Both the position numbers and the translations under genes were made by a program. Under the pieces are notes generated by a model. The model saw only the letters and a list, made by a program, of their open reading frames with translations. It was not told where the DNA came from and did not search any database. Shown here piece by piece: positions 40,319 through 48,742 of a stretch of DNA of 64,000 nt; position 1 is the stretch's first letter; each line of letters starts with the position of its first letter. Origin of the DNA: Nocardioides speluncae (lineage in GTDB: Bacteria; Actinomycetota; Actinomycetes; Propionibacteriales; Nocardioidaceae); contig NZ_QEOO01000007.1 in NCBI RefSeq assembly GCF_003121585.1, positions 117,146 to 181,145 of the forward strand, given 5' to 3'.

Positions 40319-41254
40319 GTGACCAGGGTTCTCTACATCGCAGGGTGGGGCCGCAGCGGCACCACGATCCTCGACAACCTGTTGGGACAGGTGCCGGGGC
40401 TTGCGTCGACTGGGGAGCTGCACAACATCTGGCAGCGCGGCCTGATCGAGCGACGGCAGTGCGGGTGTGGCGAGGTGCTCTCCGAGTGCGCCTGGTGGCA
40501 GGCGGCGTTCAAGGAAGGGTTCGGCGGCATCGACAAGGTCGACGCCGCGGACGCCGTACGCGCTCAGGGACAGATCCACACCCGGGACTCGCGGGCGGTG
40601 CTTCGCGCGTTGCGCCAGGGTCAGATGATCGAGCGCTATCGCTATGCGGACTATCTGAAGAAGCTGTACGACGGGATCGCGACGAGCACCGGCGCCGACG
40701 TGATCGTGGACTCCTCCAAGTTCCCGGCGGATGCGATCGTGGCGGCGGGGCTCCCGGGCTACGACGTCCGCATCGTGCACATGCTGCGTGACCCGCGCGC
40801 CGTCGCCCACTCGTGGCAGCGCAAGCGCGCGGTGGCCGACAAGGACTCTGACAAGAACTCAGGGCAGCTCAGGCGGGTGAACCTCGTGCGCAGCACCGCC
40901 GTCTGGCAGTTCTACAACCAGGTGATCGCGAGGCACGGGCGGAGCGCGGTGGGTGCTGGCAGCTATCTCCGGATCCAATATGAAGAGCTCGCGACCGAGC
41001 CCGAGCGCGTCGTCCGCCGGATCCTTCAGCACGCAGGCGTCGACGAGGATCTGTGCCCCGAGTTCGACGGCAACGAGGTCGAGATGCTGCCAACCCACAC
41101 CGCGAGTGGCAACCCCAACCGCTTCCGCACCGGGCGCACCGCGATCCGGCTCGACGACGAGTGGGCCGAGAACATGCCGAGCTGGCGCCGGCTCGCCGTG
41201 ACCGCGCTGGCGACGCCCACCCTGCGGCAGATGAGTTACGACCGCCGGCCGTGA
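40319..41254 (+). CDS. Sulfotransferase (PAPS-dependent)
   Basis: 311 residues. The 5'-phosphosulfate loop LYIAGWGRSGTTILDNLLG is at residues 5-23, and the 3'-phosphate region is VDSSKFPADA with HMLRDPRAVAHSWQRK near 150-170. It transfers sulfate from PAPS to a carbohydrate or similar acceptor in the cytoplasm. GTG 40319 is the start. The end overlaps the polymerase gene by GTGA (41251), so it belongs to the polysaccharide locus, and the repeat unit or lipid-linked glycan is the likely acceptor. cysQ at 60166 would recycle the by-product PAP. Confidence 0.9.
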   Translation: MTRVLYIAGWGRSGTTILDNLLGQVPGLASTGELHNIWQRGLIERRQCGCGEVLSECAWWQAAFKEGFGGIDKVDAADAVRAQGQIHTRDSRAVLRALRQGQMIERYRYADYLKKLYDGIATSTGADVIVDSSKFPADAIVAAGLPGYDVRIVHMLRDPRAVAHSWQRKRAVADKDSDKNSGQLRRVNLVRSTAVWQFYNQVIARHGRSAVGAGSYLRIQYEELATEPERVVRRILQHAGVDEDLCPEFDGNEVEMLPTHTASGNPNRFRTGRTAIRLDDEWAENMPSWRRLAVTALATPTLRQMSYDRRP

Positions 41255-42498
41255 CGACGTACGACCCGCCCCGGCCAGACCCGCCGGCCCGCCTACCCTG
41301 GCTGGTCTGGGCGCTGTTGATCATGAGCCTGGTGGCGTGGCGGAGGGGCGTCTACTTCTCCGGCGGCGTCGACCCGATCGTGATCGCCAAGGCGGCGGTC
41401 GGCGGCGTGGCCCTGATGCTGGCGTACGCCGCTCTCCCGGAGGCCGCGCACCGCGCCAGACTGGGCGCACGCACCCCACTCTTCGTGCTCGCCTACGTGG
41501 CCCTGAGCCTGCTTGGCGCGTGGGCGGGTGAGTCTCTCCTGGCGTCCGCGGTGCTGGCGGTGCGGGTGCTGATGGTGCTCGCCACGGTAGGCCTGCTCGT
41601 GGCCTCGTTCCCGGCCGCTGTCCTGCTGCGCTCGATGCTCACCACCATGGGTGTCCTTGGAGTCGTGATCGGCCTCACCGGGCTGGGCTCGTTCGCCGCC
41701 GAGGGGCGGCTGTCGGGCGGAGTGCCGCCCCTGGCGCCCAACCAGCTCGCACTGCTCTACACCGCCCCGTTGCTGGGCCTGGTCTGGCAGCTGCTCCATC
41801 GCTCGGCGACCGCTTGGCAGCTCGCGGGTGTCGTCGTGCTCGGCGCGCTGACCTGGATGACCGGATCGCGTACCGGCATGCTCGCCCTCGCGCTCGCCTG
41901 CCTCGTGGTCATCGTGACCGCGCCCCGGCTCAAGGTCGGCGTCATCATGGTGACGGTGATGTCGGTCCCGACGCTCTTCTTCGTGGCGGCGTTCACGCCG
42001 ATCCTCGCCACCTACTTCGGCCGCGGTGGCGCCAAGAACCTCACCACCCTGAACTCCCGGACCATCGCCTGGGAGGCCGCCTTCAGTGCCGGCAACGACT
42101 TCTGGAACAAGTGGTTCGGCAGCGGCATGGCCGTGAAGACGATCTCGGTCACCGGCACCTACTGGGATACCCAGGTGCTCGACAGCACCTGGGTGTCGGT
42201 GTTCGTCCAGGGCGGGATCGTGGGCATCACCCTGCTGGCGATGTGGTCGCTCTGCACGCTGCTGTCGGCCGGTTCGGTGCGCGTCGAGCACCGCAGCCTG
42301 TGGCTGGCCCTGGTCATCCTGGTCCTGATCCGCAGCGCGGTGGAGACCGGGCTCTTCGACAGCTATGTGTTGTTCGTGGTGATGCTGCTGCCGGCGTTGG
42401 TCGCCGAGCGGCGTACGAGCGAGGTGGCGGCCAGTGCCAGCGCGAGCCCGAGCAGCAGCCCGCAGACGATGTCGGCGAGCAGGTGGCGGCCGAGGTAG
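41251..42498 (+). CDS. O-antigen ligase / polysaccharide polymerase (Wzy-like) membrane protein
   Basis: 415 residues with about 10-12 hydrophobic helices (PWLVWALLIMSLVAW, ALMLAYAALPEA, LAGVVVLGALTWMTGSRTGM) and a large periplasmic-type loop around FGRGGAKNLTTLNSRTIAWE, where the NSR-x-IAWE pattern is typical of Wzy/WaaL-like proteins. It polymerises undecaprenyl-PP-linked repeats outside the membrane. The start overlaps the sulfotransferase stop (GTGA). Its last 136 bases overlap the convergent PAP2-like gene; the tail beyond the last helix is low-complexity and may be dispensable. Confidence 0.85.
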   Translation: MTTYDPPRPDPPARLPWLVWALLIMSLVAWRRGVYFSGGVDPIVIAKAAVGGVALMLAYAALPEAAHRARLGARTPLFVLAYVALSLLGAWAGESLLASAVLAVRVLMVLATVGLLVASFPAAVLLRSMLTTMGVLGVVIGLTGLGSFAAEGRLSGGVPPLAPNQLALLYTAPLLGLVWQLLHRSATAWQLAGVVVLGALTWMTGSRTGMLALALACLVVIVTAPRLKVGVIMVTVMSVPTLFFVAAFTPILATYFGRGGAKNLTTLNSRTIAWEAAFSAGNDFWNKWFGSGMAVKTISVTGTYWDTQVLDSTWVSVFVQGGIVGITLLAMWSLCTLLSAGSVRVEHRSLWLALVILVLIRSAVETGLFDSYVLFVVMLLPALVAERRTSEVAASASASPSSSPQTMSASRWRPR

Positions 42499-43115
42499 AG
42501 CCGGCTGATGGCCTCCACCACGAGGAACGCGCCGCCGAGCGTCACGAGCTGCCGACTCCGGCGCTCGTCCGACGCATGCCAGAGACATGCCGCGATCAGG
42601 AAGATGCTCGACAGCCGGGCGATCGACCCGGACGGGATGGTGCCGTCGCCGCCGAGCACGATGTCGGGGTAGAAGTCGGCGATCGTGTAGTCGTCGAACC
42701 CCTTGGTGACCGCGAACTGGATCACGGTCTGGACATAGACCACCAGCGGCAGCAGCATCCACGCGAAGCGGTGCACGCCCTGCCGCTGCACCAGGACCGC
42801 CAGGATCGTGGCGATCGTGAAGCTCGGCACCACGTCGCCGATCGTCGTGATGTAGAGCATCAGCTGGATGAGCTTCTCGTTGCGCGAGGTGCACATGCCC
42901 TCGATGACCTCGGCGTCCACCTTCGCGATGGCCTCGACCTTGTAGAGCAGCGCCAGGCCAAGCAGCCCGGCCACGGCGATGACCGCGGCCAGCGCCCTCG
43001 CCCGCGTCCCGGCGAGTACGCCGCCACGCCAGACCGACTCCCCGAGGTGGAGGCAGAGGCCGATGCCGGCGATGAGGACGCCCGTGACGACGAACCAGTC
43101 GAAGAACTCAGTCAT
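42363..43115 (-). CDS. PAP2-superfamily-like membrane phosphatase, active site degenerate
   Basis: 250 residues, five or six hydrophobic helices. PAP2 motif 3 is intact (SRLYLGRHLLAD, S-R ... H-x3-D). Motif 2, normally PSGH, reads IPSGSIARLSSIF, i.e. the general-acid His is replaced by Ser, and no clean KxxxxxxRP motif 1 is seen. It may be an inactive or altered phosphatase/phosphotransferase, perhaps acting on undecaprenyl-PP. It overlaps the polymerase gene by 136 bases tail to tail and lies 71 bases downstream of the flippase gene on the same strand. Confidence 0.75.
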   Translation of the reverse strand: MTEFFDWFVVTGVLIAGIGLCLHLGESVWRGGVLAGTRARALAAVIAVAGLLGLALLYKVEAIAKVDAEVIEGMCTSRNEKLIQLMLYITTIGDVVPSFTIATILAVLVQRQGVHRFAWMLLPLVVYVQTVIQFAVTKGFDDYTIADFYPDIVLGGDGTIPSGSIARLSSIFLIAACLWHASDERRSRQLVTLGGAFLVVEAISRLYLGRHLLADIVCGLLLGLALALAATSLVRRSATNAGSSITTNNT

Positions 43116-43185
43116 GGGCAGTAGCGTCCCAGAACGTCTGGGGAGCCGAGAGGCAAACGCGGAATCACCAGCCCACTAGGACCGA

Positions 43186-44682
43186 CTACTCGACGGTTGC
43201 GTCCGGCGAGCGTCGCAGGGCCCCGAGTGCCGACCGTTCGTCCTGGCCGAGGCCGAGCCGCAGCGTGACGGCGGCGTACACCACCACCAGGACGCAGCTG
43301 CCGACAACGGCCGCGCCCAGGCCGGACGACATGAGCGCGCGGACGGTCAGGGCGGCGCCGGCAGCCAGCACGGCCGCGGCCGCAGCCTTCGCGATGACCC
43401 GGCGGAACGGGTGGATCCCGAGCACCAGCCGCACCTGGACCAGACGGGCGAGGTTCACCACGGCCAGCGCGGCGGTCCAGGCGATGGCCGCGCCGACGAT
43501 GCCGTACGGCGGGATCAGCAGCAGGTTGAGAACGATGTTGAGCACGAGGACGACGATGTTGTTGACCAGGTTCAGGCGGACCCGGCCGGCCATGTTCAGC
43601 AGCGTTCCGCACGGGCCGGAGATGGCGTTGACCAGCTGACCGACGGCGAGCAGCACGGTGACGGCCACGGCGTCGACGTACCCGGGTCCGAACAGGCCGA
43701 GCAGCTCCCTCGGGAACACGAGCAGCACCACGAACGCGGGCAGTGAGAGCCGCACGATCCAGCCGGTCGCGGCGACGTACGCCGACCCGAGCTCGTCGAT
43801 CTCGCCACGGTGGTGGAGATGCGCGAACTGGGGCGCGAACGCGGCGTTGATGGGGGCCATCACGAAGACCGCGAGGCTCACCAGCCGGGTGGCGACGCTG
43901 TACTCACCGACCGCGGCGGTGTTCGCCAGGTTTCCGAGCATCAGCGTTCCCGCCCAGATCAGCCCGGTCGACGCCAGCGTCGTACCCCAGCTGGTGAACG
44001 AGAACGACAACAGCTCGCGCCGGCCGGGATCGCCCGTGCCGCCGGTGCCGCGGACGACCGTCTTCAGCTTCCTCCGCAGCGCGCGGGCGGCGGCGACGGC
44101 CGAGCCCCAGGAGCTCACGACCAGCGCGAGGAACGCGCCCTCGAGACCCCAGCCGGCGGCCAGCGCCAGGCCGGTCAGCGCGAGCCGGGCGACCGGCTCC
44201 CCGATCCAGCCGATCAGCGTGAAGTCACGCTGGGTTCGCCATCCTTGCGTCGCCGCCAGGCAGGCGTCGCGCAGGGTGATGGCGGGCAGGGCGACCGCGG
44301 CCAGGACGAAGCCCAGCCGCATGTCGTCGTCGTGGAACACCGAGGCGAAGCCGCCGGAGGCCAGGGCAAGGGCGACCGCCAGGACGACTGCGGCGATCGT
44401 GGTGACCACGAGCGAGAACCTGATCGTCGCCCGGACCCTGCCGCCGTCGTCGTCGGCCAGCCGCATCGCGATGAATCTGGTCAGCGTGGCCCTAAAGCCG
44501 AACAGCGCGGTGAGCTGAAGCAGCATCAGCACGGCGTACACGAGGACATAGCGGCCGAGGTCGTCCGCGCCCAGCATCCGCGCGATCAGGGCGATGGTCA
44601 GCAGCTGTGCCGCCTGCTGGCACACGGCGCCCACCAGGTTGAGGCTGCCGCCGCGAGCCATCCGCTCCCACATCGCGGTCAC
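43186..44682 (-). CDS. Polysaccharide flippase (Wzx/MOP family)
   Basis: 498 residues with 14 predicted hydrophobic helices. Family features: GGSLNLVGAVCQQAAQLLTI, ARMLGADDLGRYVLVYA, VAVTVLLAVGQLVNAISGPC, and GIVGAAIAWTAALAVVNLAR near the end. It moves undecaprenyl-PP-linked oligosaccharide across the membrane. GTG 44682 and ATG 44673 are both possible starts; a TAAAGT -10 just upstream favours a leaderless ATG 44673. It is the second flippase of the window, which suggests two export substrates or a split job with the fused flippase at 8872. Confidence 0.9.
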   Translation of the reverse strand: MTAMWERMARGGSLNLVGAVCQQAAQLLTIALIARMLGADDLGRYVLVYAVLMLLQLTALFGFRATLTRFIAMRLADDDGGRVRATIRFSLVVTTIAAVVLAVALALASGGFASVFHDDDMRLGFVLAAVALPAITLRDACLAATQGWRTQRDFTLIGWIGEPVARLALTGLALAAGWGLEGAFLALVVSSWGSAVAAARALRRKLKTVVRGTGGTGDPGRRELLSFSFTSWGTTLASTGLIWAGTLMLGNLANTAAVGEYSVATRLVSLAVFVMAPINAAFAPQFAHLHHRGEIDELGSAYVAATGWIVRLSLPAFVVLLVFPRELLGLFGPGYVDAVAVTVLLAVGQLVNAISGPCGTLLNMAGRVRLNLVNNIVVLVLNIVLNLLLIPPYGIVGAAIAWTAALAVVNLARLVQVRLVLGIHPFRRVIAKAAAAAVLAAGAALTVRALMSSGLGAAVVGSCVLVVVYAAVTLRLGLGQDERSALGALRRSPDATVE

Positions 44683-44690
44683 TTTATACT
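44681..44690. promoter_or_regulatory. Overlapping divergent -10 elements between flippase and phosphatase genes
   Basis: TATACT (44685-44690, plus) is a good -10 for the phosphatase gene at 44737. On the minus strand the same bases give TAAAGT, about 7 bases before ATG 44673. The two promoters would overlap, so the genes may compete for RNA polymerase. Confidence 0.45.
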
Positions 44691-44736
44691 CGCCAACGAC
44701 CTCACGCTCTCACTTCCCCGGACAGGTGGTCATCGG

Positions 44737-45399
44737 TTGCCCGAGTTCACCGCGCTGGTCGTCTGCTCCGCGAACGTGTGCCGTTCCCCTTCCGCCGCCG
44801 CGGTGCTGCGCCACCGCCTGGCCGGACCGGAATACCGGGGACTGCGCATCACCGACGCCGGAGTGCGCGCCTTCTCGGGCCAGTCCTGGTGTCGCGAGGC
44901 GGTCGCCCATCTGCAGCGGCAGAAGATCCTCACCGGCGAGCTGCCCGACCACCCGGCCCGCCAGGTCGACGCCGCTGACCTATCTGAGGCGGGGTTGGTC
45001 CTGGCAGCGGACCGGGCCGTGCTCGGGACGCTGATCCGCCTGGACCCCACTGTGCGGGACCGGTTGTTCACGATCACCGAGGTCGCCGCGCTGGGACCAC
45101 CCATCGCCTCCGAGCGTCCGACGTACGTCGTGCCGACAGACGAGAGCGATCTCTCGGGCGTGCTCAGCTGGTGGGTTGCCGCGATGGACGACGCACGGGG
45201 CCTGGTGGACATGACCGAGCCCGCGGAGCGACGGTTTCCGTGGACCCGACGGGCCACCATCGAGGGGTACGACGTACCGGACGCCCACGTCGACGGAAAC
45301 GGCGTGTCGCACCGACGGATGCTGCCGCTCCTGGTCGAGACAGTCGACGGGATCGCCGAGGCGGTGCGATCGCTCGTCGGCGGTCGAGGAGACCGCTAG
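44737..45399 (+). CDS. Low-molecular-weight protein tyrosine phosphatase (Wzb-like)
   Basis: 220 residues from TTG 44737, chosen because AGGTGG lies upstream and the catalytic loop then starts at the normal distance. The P-loop is CSANVCRSPSA (C-x5-R-S) near residue 10. Later ADLSEAGLVLAADRAVLGTL matches the family core. The C-terminal extension is longer than in minimal LMW-PTPs. It dephosphorylates tyrosines, typically on the chain-length kinase of a Wzx/Wzy pathway, which is the convergent neighbour here (4-base overlap). A Wzb-type role is therefore likely. Confidence 0.88.
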   Translation: MPEFTALVVCSANVCRSPSAAAVLRHRLAGPEYRGLRITDAGVRAFSGQSWCREAVAHLQRQKILTGELPDHPARQVDAADLSEAGLVLAADRAVLGTLIRLDPTVRDRLFTITEVAALGPPIASERPTYVVPTDESDLSGVLSWWVAAMDDARGLVDMTEPAERRFPWTRRATIEGYDVPDAHVDGNGVSHRRMLPLLVETVDGIAEAVRSLVGGRGDR

Positions 45400-46802
45400 G
45401 TCTTCGTCTTGACTGCGTGCTCGACCGGGGGCTCGCTGCGCTCCGGCCGCTTGATCACGGTGTACTCGTTGCCGTAGTCGGCCTGCCGCTGCTTGACCGG
45501 CATCCGGTTGATGATGGTGCCGATCAGCGTCGCCCCCACCGACTTCACCATGTTGATCGTGTCGTCGAGCTGGTCGCGTTTGACGTGTCCGTAGCCGGCC
45601 ACCAGGATCACGCCGTCGGTCTGTGCACCCAGGACCGCAGCGTCGCTCACCGGGAGCAGCGGTGGGGCGTCGATGATCACCATGTCGAACCTCGCGCGGA
45701 GGCGAGCCAGCAGCTCGCCCATCGCCTTCGAGCCCAGCAGCATGCTCGGGTCGGGCGGCGTGTGACCGGCCGGCAGCACGCTCACCAAGCCGCCGCCCCA
45801 CGGCACGAGAACCTCGTCCAGCGCGTGGTCGCCCGCGACGACGTCGGCAAGCCCGATGCTGCCGTCGATGCCGAGGTACGTCGTCACCTTGGGTCGGCGC
45901 AGGTCCGCCTCCACGAGACACACGTTCAGGTCCGCATGGGCGAGGGTGATCGCCAGGTTGCAGGCGGTCACCGACTTGCCCTCGCCCGCGATCGCTGACG
46001 CGACGACGATCATCCGGGGTGGGGCGTCGACGTTGACGAAGCGCAGGCTGCTGCGGATGGAGCGGAAGTCCTCCACCGTCGCGCCCGTCTGGGTCATCGT
46101 CACCAGCGGCCGCCTGCGCAGCGTCGGGTCCTTGCGGATCACACCCAAGGGCGAGGAGCCGGTGCGGGTCTCGATGTCCGCAGCGGACCTCACCCTGGTG
46201 TCCAAGCGCTCCCGGAGCACGGCGGCCGCGACGCCGAGTGCCAGCCCGAGCAGCAGCCCGAAGGTCAGGTTGAGGGCCGGGCGGGGCGAGGCGGGGCCGG
46301 TCGGGACACGCGCCGGAATCACGTTGGTGACCTTGACGGGTGACTTGGCGCCGGCCGCCGCCGGCGTCTCGGTCTCCTCGATCAGATCACCGAGCCGGTC
46401 TGCGATCGCATTGGCGAGCTCCGTGGCGAGCTCCGGCGAGGTGTTGATCACCTGCACCTTGAGCAGGATGGTGCCGGTGGGGTTGACGGCGGTGACCTTG
46501 GGCCGCAGCTGCTGCGGCGTCAGCTTCAGCCCGAGGTCACCGATGACCGGCTCGAGCACCTCGGGGCTGTGCACCATCTCGGGATAGGAGCCCACCCGCG
46601 TCAGCGTGAACTGGGAGTTCTGGTAGAGATCGGCGCCACCTTGACCCCTGGAGGTGAGGCTCACGAAGCTGGTCGACGTGGCGGCGTACTCCTTCGGCAT
46701 CAGCGCGGTCGCGCCGGCCGCGGCGAGCACGCCGGCCACGGCCAGGGCAACGACCATGAGCCAGCGCTTGCGCAGGGTGCGGACGAGCGACGCCAGTGTC
46801 AC
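45396..46802 (-). CDS. Chain-length determinant fused to bacterial tyrosine autokinase (Wzc/CapAB type)
   Basis: 468 residues. An N-terminal Wzz region has two transmembrane helices (WLMVVALAVAGVLAAAGATA near 15-35; ALNLTFGLLLGLALGVAA near 180) enclosing an extracellular loop. The cytoplasmic BY-kinase domain (about 225-450) shows Walker A ASAIAGEGKSVTACN, Walker A' CLVEADLRRP and Walker B MVIIDAPPLLP. A short tail contains tyrosines (ADYGNEYTVIK) suitable for autophosphorylation. It controls polymer length and activity together with the phosphatase at 44737. The GTG start follows the phosphotransferase gene by 4 bases on the same strand. Confidence 0.93.
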   Translation of the reverse strand: MTLASLVRTLRKRWLMVVALAVAGVLAAAGATALMPKEYAATSTSFVSLTSRGQGGADLYQNSQFTLTRVGSYPEMVHSPEVLEPVIGDLGLKLTPQQLRPKVTAVNPTGTILLKVQVINTSPELATELANAIADRLGDLIEETETPAAAGAKSPVKVTNVIPARVPTGPASPRPALNLTFGLLLGLALGVAAAVLRERLDTRVRSAADIETRTGSSPLGVIRKDPTLRRRPLVTMTQTGATVEDFRSIRSSLRFVNVDAPPRMIVVASAIAGEGKSVTACNLAITLAHADLNVCLVEADLRRPKVTTYLGIDGSIGLADVVAGDHALDEVLVPWGGGLVSVLPAGHTPPDPSMLLGSKAMGELLARLRARFDMVIIDAPPLLPVSDAAVLGAQTDGVILVAGYGHVKRDQLDDTINMVKSVGATLIGTIINRMPVKQRQADYGNEYTVIKRPERSEPPVEHAVKTKT

Positions 46803-46806
46803 GTAA

Positions 46807-47730
46807 CTAGCCTACGGGGCCGGTCATGGCCTGGGCCATCTTCAGCGCACGCTCCATGCCTGCGGCGAGCTCGCGGTCGCCGGGAGCGGTCAGCGAGCGG
46901 CCCGCGATCCGGTCCGACCAGAAGGTGATCGCGTCTCGCGACAGCCCGTGCGGAACGGGACGCCCGGCGAGCGCATGGGCAGCCACCGCGAAGTAGACCC
47001 GGTCCGCGCCGACCGGCGCCGGCGCGGCGTCCTCCCAGTCGAAGAGCCAGCGGTGCCCGTTCCGGTCGCGGCGGAGGTTCCACGGGGTCAGGTCGTTGTG
47101 GGCGAGCGCGAAGCCGTCGTCTGTCGGAGGTTCCTCGGTCAGGCAGCGCTCTAGCTCGTCGAAGAGCGCGTCGGGCGGATCCAGCTCGGGCGCGTGCGGG
47201 GCGGTGAAGACCGCGCTCTGCGCGCTCCAGTGCAGGTCGCCCGCGACCCTGCCCATGCCGCGTGGGGAAGGGGTCCGGAAGGTCGTCGTACCGGCCACAG
47301 CCAGCATGTCGAGCATGGTCTGCTCGCGCGCCAGGGGCTCCTCCTCAGTGCGCAGCTTGACCACCGCGAGTGGCTCCCCGCGGTTGACCAGCAGCAGGGT
47401 GAGGCCGCCGCGATCGGTCTGCCGGCGCTGGTACGCCGCGAACCGGTCGAAGCCGCCGAGCGCGTCCCGCCACTGGCGCACCAGCTCCTGCCACTCGTCC
47501 GACGAGCATGGTGGGCGCCATTCCTGGGCGCGGCCGGGGAGGGCGCGGGCGCCGACCTTGCTGACCAGGGAATGGGCCGCCCGCTGGGCGGCAAGGACGC
47601 GCGGGCGGGAGGCGGTGTACATGGAGATCCCGAGCGCCGCCGCTTTGCGGTCGTCGATCGGCAGCAGTACTCCGGGGCGCCCGGCCGGGAAGTTCTTCAT
47701 CCGGAGCGCCACGGCGGGTCCTAGGTCCAT
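46807..47730 (-). CDS. APH-family phosphotransferase / kinase-like protein
   Basis: 307 residues. The catalytic loop LAHNDLTPWNLRRDRNG (H-x-D-x4-N) and the metal motif WLFDWEDA mark an aminoglycoside-phosphotransferase/choline-kinase fold. The ATP-binding half shows LTLLLVNRGEPLAVVKL with a candidate Lys. The start (47730) overlaps the sulfotransferase stop by 10 bases, and the kinase-regulator gene follows, so the three form one transcript. Such kinases in glycan loci can phosphorylate a sugar or lipid carrier; no resistance role is indicated. Confidence 0.85.
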   Translation of the reverse strand: MDLGPAVALRMKNFPAGRPGVLLPIDDRKAAALGISMYTASRPRVLAAQRAAHSLVSKVGARALPGRAQEWRPPCSSDEWQELVRQWRDALGGFDRFAAYQRRQTDRGGLTLLLVNRGEPLAVVKLRTEEEPLAREQTMLDMLAVAGTTTFRTPSPRGMGRVAGDLHWSAQSAVFTAPHAPELDPPDALFDELERCLTEEPPTDDGFALAHNDLTPWNLRRDRNGHRWLFDWEDAAPAPVGADRVYFAVAAHALAGRPVPHGLSRDAITFWSDRIAGRSLTAPGDRELAAGMERALKMAQAMTGPVG

Positions 47731-48590
47731 GGCAGGTCGTGGCCGATGAGCCGCACCAGCGCGCGGTTGGGCTCGCGGAAGCGGTCCTCGAGCATCGTTC
47801 GCAGGTCTGGATCCAGCTCGTCGCCCGCCGCTGCGTTGCGGACCTTGCCGGTCGAAGCTTCGCGGGGTGGGAGACCGAGGAACTCGTCGGCGCGACGGAG
47901 GACGGTGACCGGGTCGGCGTAGTAGTCCTCGCTGGCCAGCACCAGCACCTGGTCTCGCCCGAACCGGTTGACCCAGGCGGCGAGCGGGGCGGCGTACTCG
48001 CTCTGGGTCGCGTAGCTCTGCTGCTCCCACGCGTAGCTGTTGTACGCCGCGTCGGCCGCCAGTCGTTCACACTCGCCGCGCAGCCGGTCGGGCTCAGCCG
48101 CGAGTGCAGCGGCGAAGTCCAGCTCCTCCGCGCCGGAACGGCGGCGCTCCTTCCAGTGGCTGTAGGTCCGCAGCACCGGATCGCGGAGCAGCACGATGAT
48201 CTTCGCGCCGGGCACCTCTTCGTGCGCCCGCTCGGCGGCCATCGGATGGAACAGGTAGTACGGCGACGCCTCGCCCGCGACCGCCGGCGCGCCTTTCCTG
48301 CGCTCGGTGAGGCGCCTCGCCGCGGAGGTGGGCAGGTACGAGCGGTACCAGCGGCGGCCGCGTGGATAGTTCGAGTCGAAGTAGTGAATGCCCTTGGTGG
48401 GGTCTGCCTTCAGGCCCGGAACCGGCGGCGGGAACAGCCGGACGACCTGATGGTGAGCGAGCAGGTCGTAGTAGAAGCTGGTGGTCCCGCCCCGCTTGGC
48501 GCCGATGATCAGGAAGTCGGGCGGTGGCCGCAGGCCCGCGGTGGCCACGCCGAAGGCTCGGGTGACCGTCTTCAGGATCTGGCGCAGCAC
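47721..48590 (-). CDS. Sulfotransferase (second copy, different subgroup)
   Basis: 289 residues. 5'-PSB loop FLIIGAKRGGTTSFYYDLL near residues 26-44 and 3'-PB segment IIVLLRDPVLRTYSHWKERR near 130-150, both well preserved. It resembles the heparan-sulfate N-/O-sulfotransferase-like group more than the 40319 enzyme does. First gene of the minus-strand unit sulfotransferase, APH-like kinase, tyrosine autokinase. It likely sulfates the same or a related polymer at another position. Confidence 0.9.
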   Translation of the reverse strand: MLRQILKTVTRAFGVATAGLRPPPDFLIIGAKRGGTTSFYYDLLAHHQVVRLFPPPVPGLKADPTKGIHYFDSNYPRGRRWYRSYLPTSAARRLTERRKGAPAVAGEASPYYLFHPMAAERAHEEVPGAKIIVLLRDPVLRTYSHWKERRRSGAEELDFAAALAAEPDRLRGECERLAADAAYNSYAWEQQSYATQSEYAAPLAAWVNRFGRDQVLVLASEDYYADPVTVLRRADEFLGLPPREASTGKVRNAAAGDELDPDLRTMLEDRFREPNRALVRLIGHDLPWT

Positions 48591-48742
48591 CCGGGCAGAT
48601 TACCCGGAGGAACGCGCTGGCCCGCGATATTCCTCATTTCGAGGACCGCGGGCCGGGCTGGGAGTTAGATTCTTTCGGTTGGGGACGCCGCGTGGGGGCG
48701 GCGACTTTGGGTTGGGTCCATTTGGTTGGAAGTGGGGCGACG

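Noticed and set aside
40119..40322. 67-codon frame ending in a GTGA overlap with the sulfotransferase start
   Set aside because: No family resemblance, no ribosome site, and mixed codon usage; the overlap alone is weak evidence.
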